From JAFGTX01 sp942492225 (lineage in GTDB: Bacteria > Bacillota > Clostridia > Peptostreptococcales > Acidaminobacteraceae), in assembly GCA_942492225.1 (NCBI GenBank), contig CALODS010000070.1, forward strand, positions 1 through 64,000: DNA of 64,000 bases, read 5' to 3'. This document shows, piece after piece, positions 51,328 through 60,143 of this stretch. The notes under the pieces were generated by a model that was not told where the DNA came from, made no database searches, and worked only from the letters and a program-made list of their open reading frames with translations. Made by a program: the position numbers and the translations under genes. Positions within the stretch are counted from its first letter, which is position 1. Each line of letters begins with the position of its first letter.

Positions 51328-52314
51328 ATGAAAAAGTTACCTAAAATTGAATTACATTGTCATTTGGATGGCAGTCTAAGAATCCAAACGGTTCTAGAAC
51401 TTGCAAAAGAATATAATATTGACCTACCAACTCAAAATGTAACAGAACTCAAATCTTATTTGATTGCACCAGAAGATTGTCCATCACTGGCAGAATATCT
51501 AAAAAGATTTGACATACCTATTGCAATAATGCAAACACAAGAGGCACTTGAGAGAGTCGCATTTGAGCTGATGGAGGATTGTGCTCTTGAAGGGGTAAAA
51601 TATATAGAAATTAGATTTGCTCCTTTGTTTCATCAAGAAAAAGGATTAACAATAAAAGAAATTTTACAAAGTGTAAATGCGGGTATTAAGCGCGCAGAGA
51701 CACAATATGAGATAAAAGGAAATATGATCATTTCATTTTTGAAATTCATGGATGTAGAAACAATTTATGACGTTCTTAATGAGGCACAAACTTTTTTGAA
51801 CAATGGTGTAGTTGCAGTAGATTTAGCGGGTAACGAAGATAAGGGATTTGCTTCAACATTTATTGAAGCGATGGCTTATGCCAAAAAACTCGGTTTTCGA
51901 ATTACGATTCATGCAGGTGAAACGGGATTTGGCGTAAACGTTTTGGAATCAATCAATTTACTCGGCGCTGAACGTATTGGACATGGCGTCAATATTAGAG
52001 ATAACAAAGAAGCTTATGCTATCGTTAAAGATAGACAAATTCCTCTTGAAATGTGCCCCACAAGTAATGTACAAACAAAAGCAGTAAAAGATATACTTGA
52101 ACACCCATTGAGGGACTTTATTGAAGATGGTATTGTTGTGACGTTGAATACTGATAATAGAACAGTCTCAGATACAACAATGACTAAAGAAATTGATTTA
52201 TGTGAAACGCAATTACAACTATCAGAAAAAGATTATAGAAAAATATATCACCATTCTATTAATGCATCTTTTGCATCAAAAAAAATAAAAGAATGGCTAG
52301 AAAATTTTATGTAG
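51328..52314 (+). CDS. add: adenosine deaminase
   Basis: Zinc enzyme that deaminates adenosine to inosine. 328 residues: metal ligands in ELHCHLDGSL, catalytic ITIHAGE, GHGVNI, and the late LNTDNRTVS with the metal-binding Asp. ATG 51328 is preceded by TAGGAGGC; longer in-frame starts lie in the riboswitch. Control by an adenine-type riboswitch fits the purine salvage role. Confidence 0.95.
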   Translation: MKKLPKIELHCHLDGSLRIQTVLELAKEYNIDLPTQNVTELKSYLIAPEDCPSLAEYLKRFDIPIAIMQTQEALERVAFELMEDCALEGVKYIEIRFAPLFHQEKGLTIKEILQSVNAGIKRAETQYEIKGNMIISFLKFMDVETIYDVLNEAQTFLNNGVVAVDLAGNEDKGFASTFIEAMAYAKKLGFRITIHAGETGFGVNVLESINLLGAERIGHGVNIRDNKEAYAIVKDRQIPLEMCPTSNVQTKAVKDILEHPLRDFIEDGIVVTLNTDNRTVSDTTMTKEIDLCETQLQLSEKDYRKIYHHSINASFASKKIKEWLENFM

Positions 52315-52380
52315 CAATGTACACAGCACAGACACACGCTCTTGCTACAATCATGATATAAATAATTGGAGGGCGTTAAG

Positions 52381-53199
52381 TTGAATAGGAATGATAAAAG
52401 AATAAAAGTAATTTGTACAGCAAGTGTTATTGCACTATTGATGACGGGATGTACAGTGAAGTTGGATAAATCAACTGAAGAAGGAAATGGCAAAACAACA
52501 ATTGAGACAGTAGAAACTGGAATGGCAAAAGTGCCAGAATCGTTGATGCTCGTTAAATCTGAAAAGATAAATGAAGAAACTGAAGCATATATTGTTGAAG
52601 TCGATATGCCAGTCATTACTGGACTGGCAAATAAAGAGTTTGAACAGTCAATTAATAAAGAATTAAGTGAAACAATAGCAACTTTTGTTGAAACAATAAA
52701 AACTTCTGCCATTCAAATACAAGAAGAGGGATATTTAACAGCCCCTTGTTTTGCGGGTGTTAGCTATTCGATTCAACTTAATAATAGTGATTATCTATCA
52801 TTGTTAATTAATTATAGTGAATATACAGGTGGTGCGCATGGTAATTATTATTCAGAAGCAAGCACTTATGATAAGAAAACTGAAAGCATTCTTTCATTAT
52901 CAGATGTATTCAAAGATGGTGTGGACTATATGCCACTTTTAGAAGAAGAAGTTCTAAAGGCTATTGAAAATAAACGTAAAACTTCGGAATATGGAGATAT
53001 GTTACATTCGTGGTATGAAGGATTGAAAGAAGAGTTTGTTGTGTTTACTTTAGAAGAAGATGGGCTAGGTATATATTTTCAACCTTATGAAATCGGACCT
53101 TATGCTGAAGGTGCGCCAAGTTTTATATTACCATATGAAGCTTTTGAAGGGTCATTAGCAATAACATATCCTACTAACGATGAGAAGAGTGATGTATAA
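52381..53199 (+). CDS. DUF4163/DUF3298 (RsiV-like) lipoprotein
   Basis: 272 residues. N-terminal signal with lipobox LMTGC. The mature domain resembles the DUF4163-DUF3298 pair found in PdaC and RsiV: VEVDMPVITGLANKEFEQSIN early on, YSEYTGGAHGNYYSEASTYD in the middle and GLGIYFQPYEIGPYAEGAPSF near the end. The YTGGAHG and YEIGPYAEG signatures are typical. The start is TTG 52381, with GGAGGGC well placed; an earlier in-frame TTG overlaps the binding site. Function: extracytoplasmic, possibly lysozyme- or glycan-binding; inference. Confidence 0.8.
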   Translation: MNRNDKRIKVICTASVIALLMTGCTVKLDKSTEEGNGKTTIETVETGMAKVPESLMLVKSEKINEETEAYIVEVDMPVITGLANKEFEQSINKELSETIATFVETIKTSAIQIQEEGYLTAPCFAGVSYSIQLNNSDYLSLLINYSEYTGGAHGNYYSEASTYDKKTESILSLSDVFKDGVDYMPLLEEEVLKAIENKRKTSEYGDMLHSWYEGLKEEFVVFTLEEDGLGIYFQPYEIGPYAEGAPSFILPYEAFEGSLAITYPTNDEKSDV

Positions 53200-53220
53200 T
53201 ATGTAGGTGAGGTGACCTAG

Positions 53221-53544
53221 ATGATTTATGCTAAGAGTACAATTTATATTACAGGTACAGCTAAAATTGGAAAAACAGATCCTATTGCATCGCAATATGA
53301 ATTATTTTTTGTAGGATTGATTATTGATAGAAACACCCATATAATCGTTGATTTTACATGTAATATGGTCAGAGATGTTACATGTGACTTTATTAAATCG
53401 ATTGTTGTTGGTTGTGATATCATGAATAATGAAGCACTTATTATTTCAGCGATTAAAGAACGCTTTCATGGATTAGCTCAAAAAACAGTATGTGCATCTA
53501 TTAAGGATGGGCGTAATAAATATTTGAATATCATAAACGAATAA
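53221..53544 (+). CDS. DUF3870 domain protein
   Basis: 107-residue soluble protein matching the DUF3870 family found in clostridia: starts with YAKSTIYITGTAKIGKTD, includes VGLIIDRNTHIIVDFTC and ends HGLAQKTVCASIKDGRNKY. Function unknown. GTGAGGTGA precedes the ATG 9 bp upstream; it starts 21 bp after the lipoprotein gene. Confidence 0.8.
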   Translation: MIYAKSTIYITGTAKIGKTDPIASQYELFFVGLIIDRNTHIIVDFTCNMVRDVTCDFIKSIVVGCDIMNNEALIISAIKERFHGLAQKTVCASIKDGRNKYLNIINE

Positions 53545-53619
53545 GGTACAATTATAATAATTAAATAATGAGAACGTTTTATTTATTCGTGTTCAAATAA
53601 CCTTTGAATAACAACTTTA

Positions 53620-53669
53620 AATAAGACCCAGAAAAAAACGATTGTTTTTCTGTGTCTTATTTTTTTTTG
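53620..53669 (+). terminator. intrinsic terminator
   Basis: AATAAGAC with GTCTTATT and inner CAGAAAAA with TTTTTCTG, followed by a T-run. Confidence 0.88.
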
Positions 53670-53706
53670 TATTAACGATTCGCTCACATAGAAAGTAGGT
53701 TAATAA

Positions 53707-54579
53707 ATGAAAATAAGTGAATTTTATAATGAGATAGAGACAATATTTAGAGAAAATTTAGAGAATCGCTCAATGCATCGTATCTATTTGCCAGAAATGT
53801 TTTCTGGCGCAGTTCAGTCGCTTAAAGATGCAAATCACGTTGTCATTGTTACAGGATTTGTTGTCAAAGACGCTTTAGCAGGTGAAACAGATGGTCCACC
53901 TGGCGCTCTCGCAATGGCAAAATGTTTGGAATCATTGGGAAAAAAGGTAACACTCCTAACCGACCTTATTAATGAGCCACTTTTAAAAAGTGGGGTGAAT
54001 TACTTGAATTTAAAAGCCTCTCTTATTATTGTAAAACATGATAATTATAAAGTGCTTGCAGATCAATTATTTAATGACAAGACAATATCGCATATGATTG
54101 CTATAGAAAGACCTAGTCAAGCATCTGATGGTCATTTCTATTCTATGAGAGGAGAAGTGCTCACACCATATGTATCAAATACAGATATTTTATTCAATCG
54201 TGCAAAAGAGCATAATATTATAACGATTGGTATTGGAGATGGTGGCAATGAAATTGGTATGGGGAAAATTAAAGAAGAAATAGAAAGGTTTGTACCCAAT
54301 GGTAGCAAAATATGTGCAACAACTCATGTTGATTATTTAGTATTAGCAGGTGTTTCAAATTGGGGGGCATATGGCATCTGTGGTGCATTATCAATAGAAT
54401 ATAAGACACTGCTTTTACCAGAAAACAACATAGAAATTGGATTGTTAGAACAACTTGTAAAAAGTGGCGCTGTTGACGGGTTTGAAAAAATACCAACAAT
54501 GAAAGTTGATGGTATTAACTTAAATGAAAATATGGCTATATTAAATAAAATAAGGAACATCGTAAAAAATAATATTTAA
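53707..54579 (+). CDS. DUF4392 protein, D-glutamate cyclase-like
   Basis: 290 residues of the DUF4392 family, the catalytic part of mammalian D-glutamate cyclase (DGLUCY). Family features are VVIVTGFVV, ETDGPPGALAMAKCLESLGK, IAIERPSQASDGHFYSMRG and the glycine-rich IGIGDGGNEIGMGKI. A role in D-glutamate/5-oxoproline metabolism is possible; bacterial members are mostly untested. The ATG at 53707 follows AAAGTAGGT. Terminators on both sides make it monocistronic. Confidence 0.8.
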   Translation: MKISEFYNEIETIFRENLENRSMHRIYLPEMFSGAVQSLKDANHVVIVTGFVVKDALAGETDGPPGALAMAKCLESLGKKVTLLTDLINEPLLKSGVNYLNLKASLIIVKHDNYKVLADQLFNDKTISHMIAIERPSQASDGHFYSMRGEVLTPYVSNTDILFNRAKEHNIITIGIGDGGNEIGMGKIKEEIERFVPNGSKICATTHVDYLVLAGVSNWGAYGICGALSIEYKTLLLPENNIEIGLLEQLVKSGAVDGFEKIPTMKVDGINLNENMAILNKIRNIVKNNI

Positions 54580-54625
54580 GTATCAGGTTATTCATACTAA
54601 ATAGCATAAGGATTTATTTTATAAT

Positions 54626-54664
54626 AAAAAACTATTCATTTTTAATGATGAATAGTTTTTTTTA
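54626..54664 (+). terminator. intrinsic terminator
   Basis: AAAAACTATTCAT and ATGAATAGTTTTT form a 13-bp stem, with T-run. Confidence 0.9.
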
Positions 54665-54776
54665 TCGTTTTTTAAGATAAAAACGTTAATATTATTAAGT
54701 GTTTAAACGGTTATTTGGCTATGAGAACACTGCTATGTCTGTTATCATAGAATTAGAGAGAAAATGGAGGCACACT

Positions 54777-56741
54777 ATGAATAGAATAAATGAATTTGCA
54801 AAACGAAGCAGTTTTATAATACTTTTGATAGCACTAATTGTTGGTTCATCTGTTTCTGAAGCAGTTATAAAGAAAGAAAAAATAGTTGCTGATCAAGAAA
54901 TATTTGGTGCTTATAGTAATTATAAAGGCGAAATAGGTTTTTTTAATTACTATGGCAGCATGATAAAAAAGCCACAATTTGAACGATTGTGGAAATGGGA
55001 TGATCAAGTTATTCTTTTGAGAAAAGCAGGTAGATTTGGTGCCATAGATTATTTTGGAAATACAGTCGTTTCTTTTGAGTATGAATTTCTTGACAATCCT
55101 TCTGACGGGACAATTGTTTATGGTACATACATTAGTTTTAAAGGACCTAAGTATTATGGTCTAATCGATGCAAAGGGGAAACTTATCGTTGAAGCACAAT
55201 ATGATGCAGTGGAAAAGATTGATGGTGGTGGTATCATTACAACAATTAATTATACCGAAGGCACTAAATACGGTGTTGTATTTAAGAACAAAGTAAATGT
55301 AAAGCCTTCGTATGATGGCATTTTTAGTTCCAACGAAGAATTTGTTATTACGCGAAATCGTATTAAGGGCATCGACAAATATGGATTTATTTCATCCAAT
55401 GGTAGCAGGAGTGAACCGATATTTGATCAAGCTACTTTATCAGAAGATGGTCATTATGTTATTGCAGAACAGATGATAAATGGACAAAGATTTGTACAAC
55501 TATTCAATAATTATGGGGCTGTAGTTGGTAATAAGTCGTTTGATTATATTTCTCCAAAAGGATATACAGATAATGAGGGTAACGTTAAAGACTTTACAAC
55601 TGTTATTAAATCAGGACAAACAAAGAATAATAAAGGCTTTGATCTCTTAACGACATCTGGAGAGTTAAAAAATTATATTTTAAGAAGTGTTGATTATACT
55701 CCTATCTTTAGCCAGTACTATAAGATAACTGATGAAAGTAATTTGATCGGACTTGTTGATAAATACGGAAATATTATCGTGAAACCAAGATTTTCGGCAA
55801 TAGAATCCTATTTAGATGATTATTTTGTGGGAGTAGTAAATGGTGCACGTGGCGTTTTTAATAGAAAAGGTGAAGAAATTATTGGGTTATCTACTTATGA
55901 TCATATAGATATTACGGAGGATCATTATTTTATCGCACAGATAGATAAGAAAATCAATATTTTTAATGAAGCAGGTTATCTGCAGTTTCAGTTTCAAGGA
56001 GAATCAGTTGAGGGTATTGGAAATAATCGATTTATCACAAAACATCAATCTCCTCATGCATCGAATGATGGTACACCAAAGTATTATTATAATTTAGTGG
56101 ACGAATTTGGGCATGAACAATTGACGAAAAATCAGTATTGTTATATGGGTGTGATTGGTGAAAATAGAATTGTCATTGGAAGAGACACAGATGGAAGATG
56201 GGAATATCCTTCTGGTAGTATAGAATACGTTCGTGTTCCTTTCGCTGATATTTTTGGCGTAGTAGATTTTGAAGGTGAAGAAATACTTCCAGTTTCATAT
56301 ACGAATATCTCTGATTATTCAAAAGGGATTATATTCACTCAACGCCCAGAAGATCCTTATATTGTAGCATTTGATATCAATGGGCAGCAATTGAATAAAG
56401 ATCCGATTAAATCCTTTGATCCATTTAATAGAGGTGTTATAACCATTGAACCTTTTAGAAATATTCAAAAAAGTGGTTACTTAAACAACAAAGGAGAATT
56501 TTTTCAGTTGGTCTATGAACAACTCGTTGATGAGACGACAATCAAACAAGAATTATTAATAGAAGACGACTTTATTAATGTTGTAGAAACGAAAACACGT
56601 ATCTATTCAGAAGAAAAAATTGAAAATTTAGTCAATGAAGAAATTATCGATGGCTATTTCGAACTGAAAAATAGATATGGTGGAGAAATTTATATTTTGA
56701 AGGACAAACAGTGGTATATTGATACTTTTTCCCAACAATGA
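54777..56741 (+). CDS. exported WG-repeat protein
   Basis: 654 residues with an N-terminal signal or anchor (FIILLIALIVGSSVSEAVI). Multiple WG-type beta repeats follow, for example RFGAIDYFGNTVVSFEYEF, YYGLIDAKGKLIVEAQYD, LIGLVDKYGNIIVKPRFSAI and IFGVVDFEGEEILPVSYTNI. Such repeats are usually binding surfaces; no enzyme domain is seen. ATG 54777 follows TGGAGGCA; an upstream in-frame start lacks a site. Monocistronic ahead of the sigma-54 glp promoter. Confidence 0.83.
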   Translation: MNRINEFAKRSSFIILLIALIVGSSVSEAVIKKEKIVADQEIFGAYSNYKGEIGFFNYYGSMIKKPQFERLWKWDDQVILLRKAGRFGAIDYFGNTVVSFEYEFLDNPSDGTIVYGTYISFKGPKYYGLIDAKGKLIVEAQYDAVEKIDGGGIITTINYTEGTKYGVVFKNKVNVKPSYDGIFSSNEEFVITRNRIKGIDKYGFISSNGSRSEPIFDQATLSEDGHYVIAEQMINGQRFVQLFNNYGAVVGNKSFDYISPKGYTDNEGNVKDFTTVIKSGQTKNNKGFDLLTTSGELKNYILRSVDYTPIFSQYYKITDESNLIGLVDKYGNIIVKPRFSAIESYLDDYFVGVVNGARGVFNRKGEEIIGLSTYDHIDITEDHYFIAQIDKKINIFNEAGYLQFQFQGESVEGIGNNRFITKHQSPHASNDGTPKYYYNLVDEFGHEQLTKNQYCYMGVIGENRIVIGRDTDGRWEYPSGSIEYVRVPFADIFGVVDFEGEEILPVSYTNISDYSKGIIFTQRPEDPYIVAFDINGQQLNKDPIKSFDPFNRGVITIEPFRNIQKSGYLNNKGEFFQLVYEQLVDETTIKQELLIEDDFINVVETKTRIYSEEKIENLVNEEIIDGYFELKNRYGGEIYILKDKQWYIDTFSQQ

Positions 56742-56777
56742 ACAATAGTTAAACAAAAACTTGGTAAAAAAATATCA

Positions 56778-56791
56778 AGAAAAGGTTTTCT
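56778..56791. promoter_or_regulatory. inverted repeat, candidate upstream activator site
   Basis: AGAAAA-GG-TTTTCT, perfect inverted repeat about 40 bp upstream of the -24 element of the sigma-54 promoter. It could bind the activator encoded at 63270; the distance is short for classical enhancers. Confidence 0.4.
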
Positions 56792-56829
56792 GAATTATCT
56801 GAAAGGGGGAAAAATCACCAAATAATAAC

Positions 56830-56846
56830 TTGGCATGTGATTTGCA
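56830..56846 (+). promoter_or_regulatory. sigma-54 (RpoN) promoter of the glp operon
   Basis: TTGGCATGTGATTTGCA matches the YTGGCACGN4TTGCW consensus, with GG (56832-56833) and GC (56844-56845) exactly 10 bases apart. The predicted start is about 56857, 13 nt before the glpP ATG. No good -35/-10 is seen nearby. Confidence 0.8.
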
Positions 56847-56869
56847 TTATGTAGAGACAGGAGGATTGA

Positions 56870-57436
56870 ATGGCCAGTAAACTGATCAGTGGATTACACG
56901 AAAATCCTATTATTGCAGCTATTAATAATATGGATGCAATGGAAGAAGCATTACAGTCTTCAGTCAATATAATCTTTTTATTGACGGGCGACATCTTTAC
57001 CCTTAAAAAAACAGTAGAACAAATTAGAGAAGTCAAAAAGTTAGTATTTATTCATGTGGATTTGATGGAAGGATTTTCTAAAGATGCAACGGGTGTTCAA
57101 TATATCATTGATGAAATACATCCAGATGGCATTATAACAACCAAAAGTCAGCACATCAAATTAGCGAAAGAAAATGGCATTATAGCGATTCAACGATTAT
57201 TTTTATTAGACTCTCTCAATTTAGACTCAGGGATCAAAGCGGTAAAGTCATGTCGGCCAGATGCTGTAGAAATTTTACCAGGAGTTATGCCTAAGATAAC
57301 AAAACGTATTGTTATGGAAACAAAAAAACCAGTGATTACTGGTGGGCTTATAATGGACAAGTCAGACGTGATAGATGCATTAAAAGCTGGGGCAATCGGA
57401 ATTTCGACCAGTAAGAAAGATATATGGTCGCTTTAG
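56870..57436 (+). CDS. glpP: glycerol-3-phosphate-responsive antiterminator
   Basis: 188-residue GlpP: TIM-barrel-like RNA-binding regulator that, with glycerol-3-phosphate, prevents termination in glp leaders. Recognisable segments are NPIIAAI at the start, VFIHVDLMEGFSKD, HPDGIITTKSQHIKLAKENG, IQRLFLLDS and VEILPGVMPKI. CAGGAGG precedes the ATG. It is the first gene after the sigma-54 promoter; a probable target leader lies between glpK and the glpA-like gene. Confidence 0.93.
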   Translation: MASKLISGLHENPIIAAINNMDAMEEALQSSVNIIFLLTGDIFTLKKTVEQIREVKKLVFIHVDLMEGFSKDATGVQYIIDEIHPDGIITTKSQHIKLAKENGIIAIQRLFLLDSLNLDSGIKAVKSCRPDAVEILPGVMPKITKRIVMETKKPVITGGLIMDKSDVIDALKAGAIGISTSKKDIWSL

Positions 57437-57461
57437 ACAAAAAAATGGAGGGTGATGAAAA

Positions 57462-57812
57462 GTGAAACATTTCGGAACAGTAATTGGTACTGCTATAGCA
57501 GGTATGTTTGTAATGAGCGTGTGGGGCGCTTTTGCCGGCGCGTATGGTATCGCTGGTGGATGGTTTGCAGGATTTTTGATTATCGGTACAATGTGGTATC
57601 TAAACCATTGTATTGGCATTCACAATAATGATGGTGCTTGGGTTGATATGGCGTTAGGTATTGGTGTAGCAGGTTTTGTAAAACCAATTTTTATTGATGG
57701 AATGCAAGTAGGGATTGATTCTTTACCAACTCTATTTTGGGTATTAGTCGGCGGTGTTTTAGGTGGCGCATGTGCTGTTATGTTAGAAAAGCACGTATTG
57801 AGTGTAAAATAA
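57462..57812 (+). CDS. small membrane protein, putative glycerol transporter subunit (Lin0368-like)
   Basis: 116 residues with about four hydrophobic segments and glycine-rich patches (MSVWGAFAGAYGIAGGWFAG). GAWVDMALGIGVAG is shared in pattern with the next protein, so the two are paralogues. Position between glpP and glpK, with no glpF in the window, suggests glycerol uptake; this matches the family described as putative glycerol transporter subunits, as far as I recall. Start is GTG 57462 with GGAGGGTGA. Confidence 0.6.
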   Translation: MKHFGTVIGTAIAGMFVMSVWGAFAGAYGIAGGWFAGFLIIGTMWYLNHCIGIHNNDGAWVDMALGIGVAGFVKPIFIDGMQVGIDSLPTLFWVLVGGVLGGACAVMLEKHVLSVK

Positions 57813-57834
57813 GAGAGGGTAAGGAGGAAAAATA

Positions 57835-58167
57835 ATGACTTTTGCAAATATAATTACAACTGTAGCAGGTGGCTTTATATTCCCATTTCTAATTAGATTA
57901 TGCTGGGGAAAGATGGTAGATGATTTTGGAAATATCGGTGGCTGGATGGCAGCGTCGTTTATAGTTGGTTTATCTTGGACAATTAATCACGGAGTTGGAT
58001 TAATCGTACAAACAGGTGGTGCATGGGTAGACATGGCATTTGCTGCATTTATTGGTTTATTCGTTGCTTCAGCAATGTCTGGTGATAATGTACCTAAAGG
58101 TCTTGTAAACGCAAGCTTCGCGGTTATTGGTGGCATCATTGGTGGATTTGTTCTTTCTTGTTTATAG
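57835..58167 (+). CDS. second small membrane protein, putative glycerol transporter subunit
   Basis: 110 residues, about four membrane segments. GNIGGWMAASFIVGLSWTINH, GGAWVDMAFAAFIGLF and VIGGIIGGFVLSC parallel the preceding protein, suggesting a heteromeric pair. AAGGAGGAA precedes the ATG, 23 bp after its partner. A transport role is inferred only from context and family name. Confidence 0.6.
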   Translation: MTFANIITTVAGGFIFPFLIRLCWGKMVDDFGNIGGWMAASFIVGLSWTINHGVGLIVQTGGAWVDMAFAAFIGLFVASAMSGDNVPKGLVNASFAVIGGIIGGFVLSCL

Positions 58168-58279
58168 AGAGATCATCAATTTAAGTATGAGATAAGCAAC
58201 AAACTATATAATGAGTATTAGAATCAACTGGTTCATGAAGGCAAATTAAGCTTATGAAAATATATAATACGGAGGTCAT

Positions 58280-59779
58280 ATGATGGAAAAGAAGTATATT
58301 TTAGCCCTTGATCAAGGGACAACAAGTTCAAGAGCGATTTTATTCAACAAAGCTGGTGAAATTATAAAAGTAGCTCAAAAAGAATTTACACAAATTTATC
58401 CAAAAGCAGGTTGGGTAGAACATAATGCAATGGAAATTTGGGCAACTCAATCAGGAGTTATGAGAGAAGTTGTTGAAGCTGCAGGTATTAATGCTGCTGA
58501 AATCGCATCAATCGGTATCACAAATCAAAGAGAAACAACTGTTGTTTGGGATAAAAATACTGGACAACCTGTATATAACGCAATTGTATGGCAATGTAGA
58601 AGAACTGCTGCAATCTGTGATGACATAAAGGCAAGAGGCCTTGAAAGTTACATTAGAGAAAATACTGGGTTAGTTGTAGATGCATACTTCTCAGGAACAA
58701 AAGTTAAGTGGATTCTTGATAATGTTGAGGGTGCTAGAGCAAAAGCTGAAGCTGGCGACTTATTATTTGGTACAGTGGATTCTTGGTTAGTATGGAATCT
58801 TACTAGAGGTAAAGTACATGTAACGGATTACTCAAATGCATCAAGAACAATGCTTTACAATATTAAAGATCTTAAATGGGATGAAAAAATTCTTACGGAA
58901 TTTGGTATACCAGCTTCTGTATTACCAGAAGTTAAACCTTCTTCAGAAGTATATGGAAGCACTGATCCATCGATGTTTGGTGTTGAAGTTCCGATTGCTG
59001 GTATTGCAGGGGATCAACAAGCTGCATTATTTGGTCAAGCATGTTATGAAGATGGAATGGTTAAAAACACATACGGAACAGGTTGTTTCATGTTAATGCA
59101 AACAGGTGAAAAGATGATTCCATCTAAGAATGGTCTTTTAACAACAATTGCATGGGGCTTAGATGGCAAAGTAGAATACGCTCTTGAAGGTTCAGTATTT
59201 ATGGGTGGTGCAACAATTCAATGGTTAAGAGATGAATTAAAATTAATCAAAGATGCAGAAGACAGTGAATACTTTGCTTCAAAAGTTGAAGATACAAATG
59301 GCGCTTACATTGTTCCAGCATTTGCAGGACTTGGTGCACCTTACTGGGATATGTATGCTAGAGGAACAATTGTTGGTTTAACAAGAGGTGTAAACAGAAA
59401 CCATATTATTAGAGCAGCTTTAGAGTCAATTGCTTACCAATCTATGGACCTTATTAAATCAATGGAAGAAGATTCAGGATTGACACTTTCTACACTTAGA
59501 GTAGATGGTGGTGCGACTGCTAACAACTTCTTGATGCAATTCCAATCAGATATTTTAGGTGCTGATGTACAAAGACCTATGGTAACTGAAACAACAGCTC
59601 TTGGTGCAGCATATCTTGCGGGTCTTGCAGTTGGATTCTGGGAAAGTAAAGAAGAAATTGCTAAGAACTGGGCAATTGATCAAACATTTACTCCTAATAT
59701 GACAACTGAAACACGTGCAAATCTTACTAAGAATTGGTTAAGAGCAGTAGATCGTTCTAAAGCGTGGGAAGAGCAATAG
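58280..59779 (+). CDS. glpK: glycerol kinase
   Basis: ATP-dependent phosphorylation of glycerol to glycerol-3-phosphate. 499 residues of the FGGY family: LALDQGTTSSRAILF, SIGITNQRETTVVWD, VWQCRRTA, the GTVDSWLVWNL segment, GDQQAALFGQ and ALGAAYLAGLAVGFW. ATG 58280 or 58283 may be used; ACGGAGGT is better spaced from the second. No terminator separates it from the upstream small genes. Confidence 0.96.
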   Translation: MMEKKYILALDQGTTSSRAILFNKAGEIIKVAQKEFTQIYPKAGWVEHNAMEIWATQSGVMREVVEAAGINAAEIASIGITNQRETTVVWDKNTGQPVYNAIVWQCRRTAAICDDIKARGLESYIRENTGLVVDAYFSGTKVKWILDNVEGARAKAEAGDLLFGTVDSWLVWNLTRGKVHVTDYSNASRTMLYNIKDLKWDEKILTEFGIPASVLPEVKPSSEVYGSTDPSMFGVEVPIAGIAGDQQAALFGQACYEDGMVKNTYGTGCFMLMQTGEKMIPSKNGLLTTIAWGLDGKVEYALEGSVFMGGATIQWLRDELKLIKDAEDSEYFASKVEDTNGAYIVPAFAGLGAPYWDMYARGTIVGLTRGVNRNHIIRAALESIAYQSMDLIKSMEEDSGLTLSTLRVDGGATANNFLMQFQSDILGADVQRPMVTETTALGAAYLAGLAVGFWESKEEIAKNWAIDQTFTPNMTTETRANLTKNWLRAVDRSKAWEEQ

Positions 59780-59843
59780 ATTTAAGAATCAATCTGTACA
59801 ATTTAAAGCATTTGTGATATAATTCAGTTATATTACAAGTTTA

Positions 59844-59942
59844 AATTGTATCTAATACAATTAAATAAAGTACGGCGAGAGATAAGAGTGCCGCTTTTAG
59901 AACCCTACGGAACCTAGGGCTTCTTTAAGCAGCACTCTTTTT
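59844..59942 (+). promoter_or_regulatory. glp leader: inverted repeat and branched terminator, candidate GlpP target
   Basis: After glpK the 364-bp gap holds an inverted repeat AATTGTAT-CTA-ATACAATT (59844-59862) and a branched terminator: AAGAGTGC (59884-59891) with GCACTCTT (59932-59939), an inner GCTT/AAGC pairing and a CCCTA/TAGGG hairpin, then T. It lies about 200 nt before the glpA-like start, where GlpP-controlled leaders occur in Bacillus. Target identity is inference. Confidence 0.6.
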
Positions 59943-59961
59943 ACGTGATAAAGAAAACAGT

Positions 59962-60039
59962 ATGGATTTAAAATTATTTGCTGACAGTGTGCTTGCACAT
60001 AAATCGGTAAATGATTTTAAAGACATATTGGACACGTAA
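59962..60039 (+). CDS. possible 25-residue ORF in the glpK-glpA gap
   Basis: ATG GAT TTA opens a 25-codon ORF (begins MDLKLFADSVLA) with a poor ribosome site, AAGAAAAC. It could be a leader peptide or chance; no homologue recognised. Nothing else is evident in the rest of the gap up to 60143. Confidence 0.2.
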   Translation: MDLKLFADSVLAHKSVNDFKDILDT

Positions 60040-60143
60040 CGCGATCCAAGTGACACAAAGTGTTTCTGGATTTTTTACAGAAGAGCAAGAGCGCAGATAT
60101 AAAGTGCTGCTGGATGTTAAGTAAGAATTTGAGGAGGAACAAC

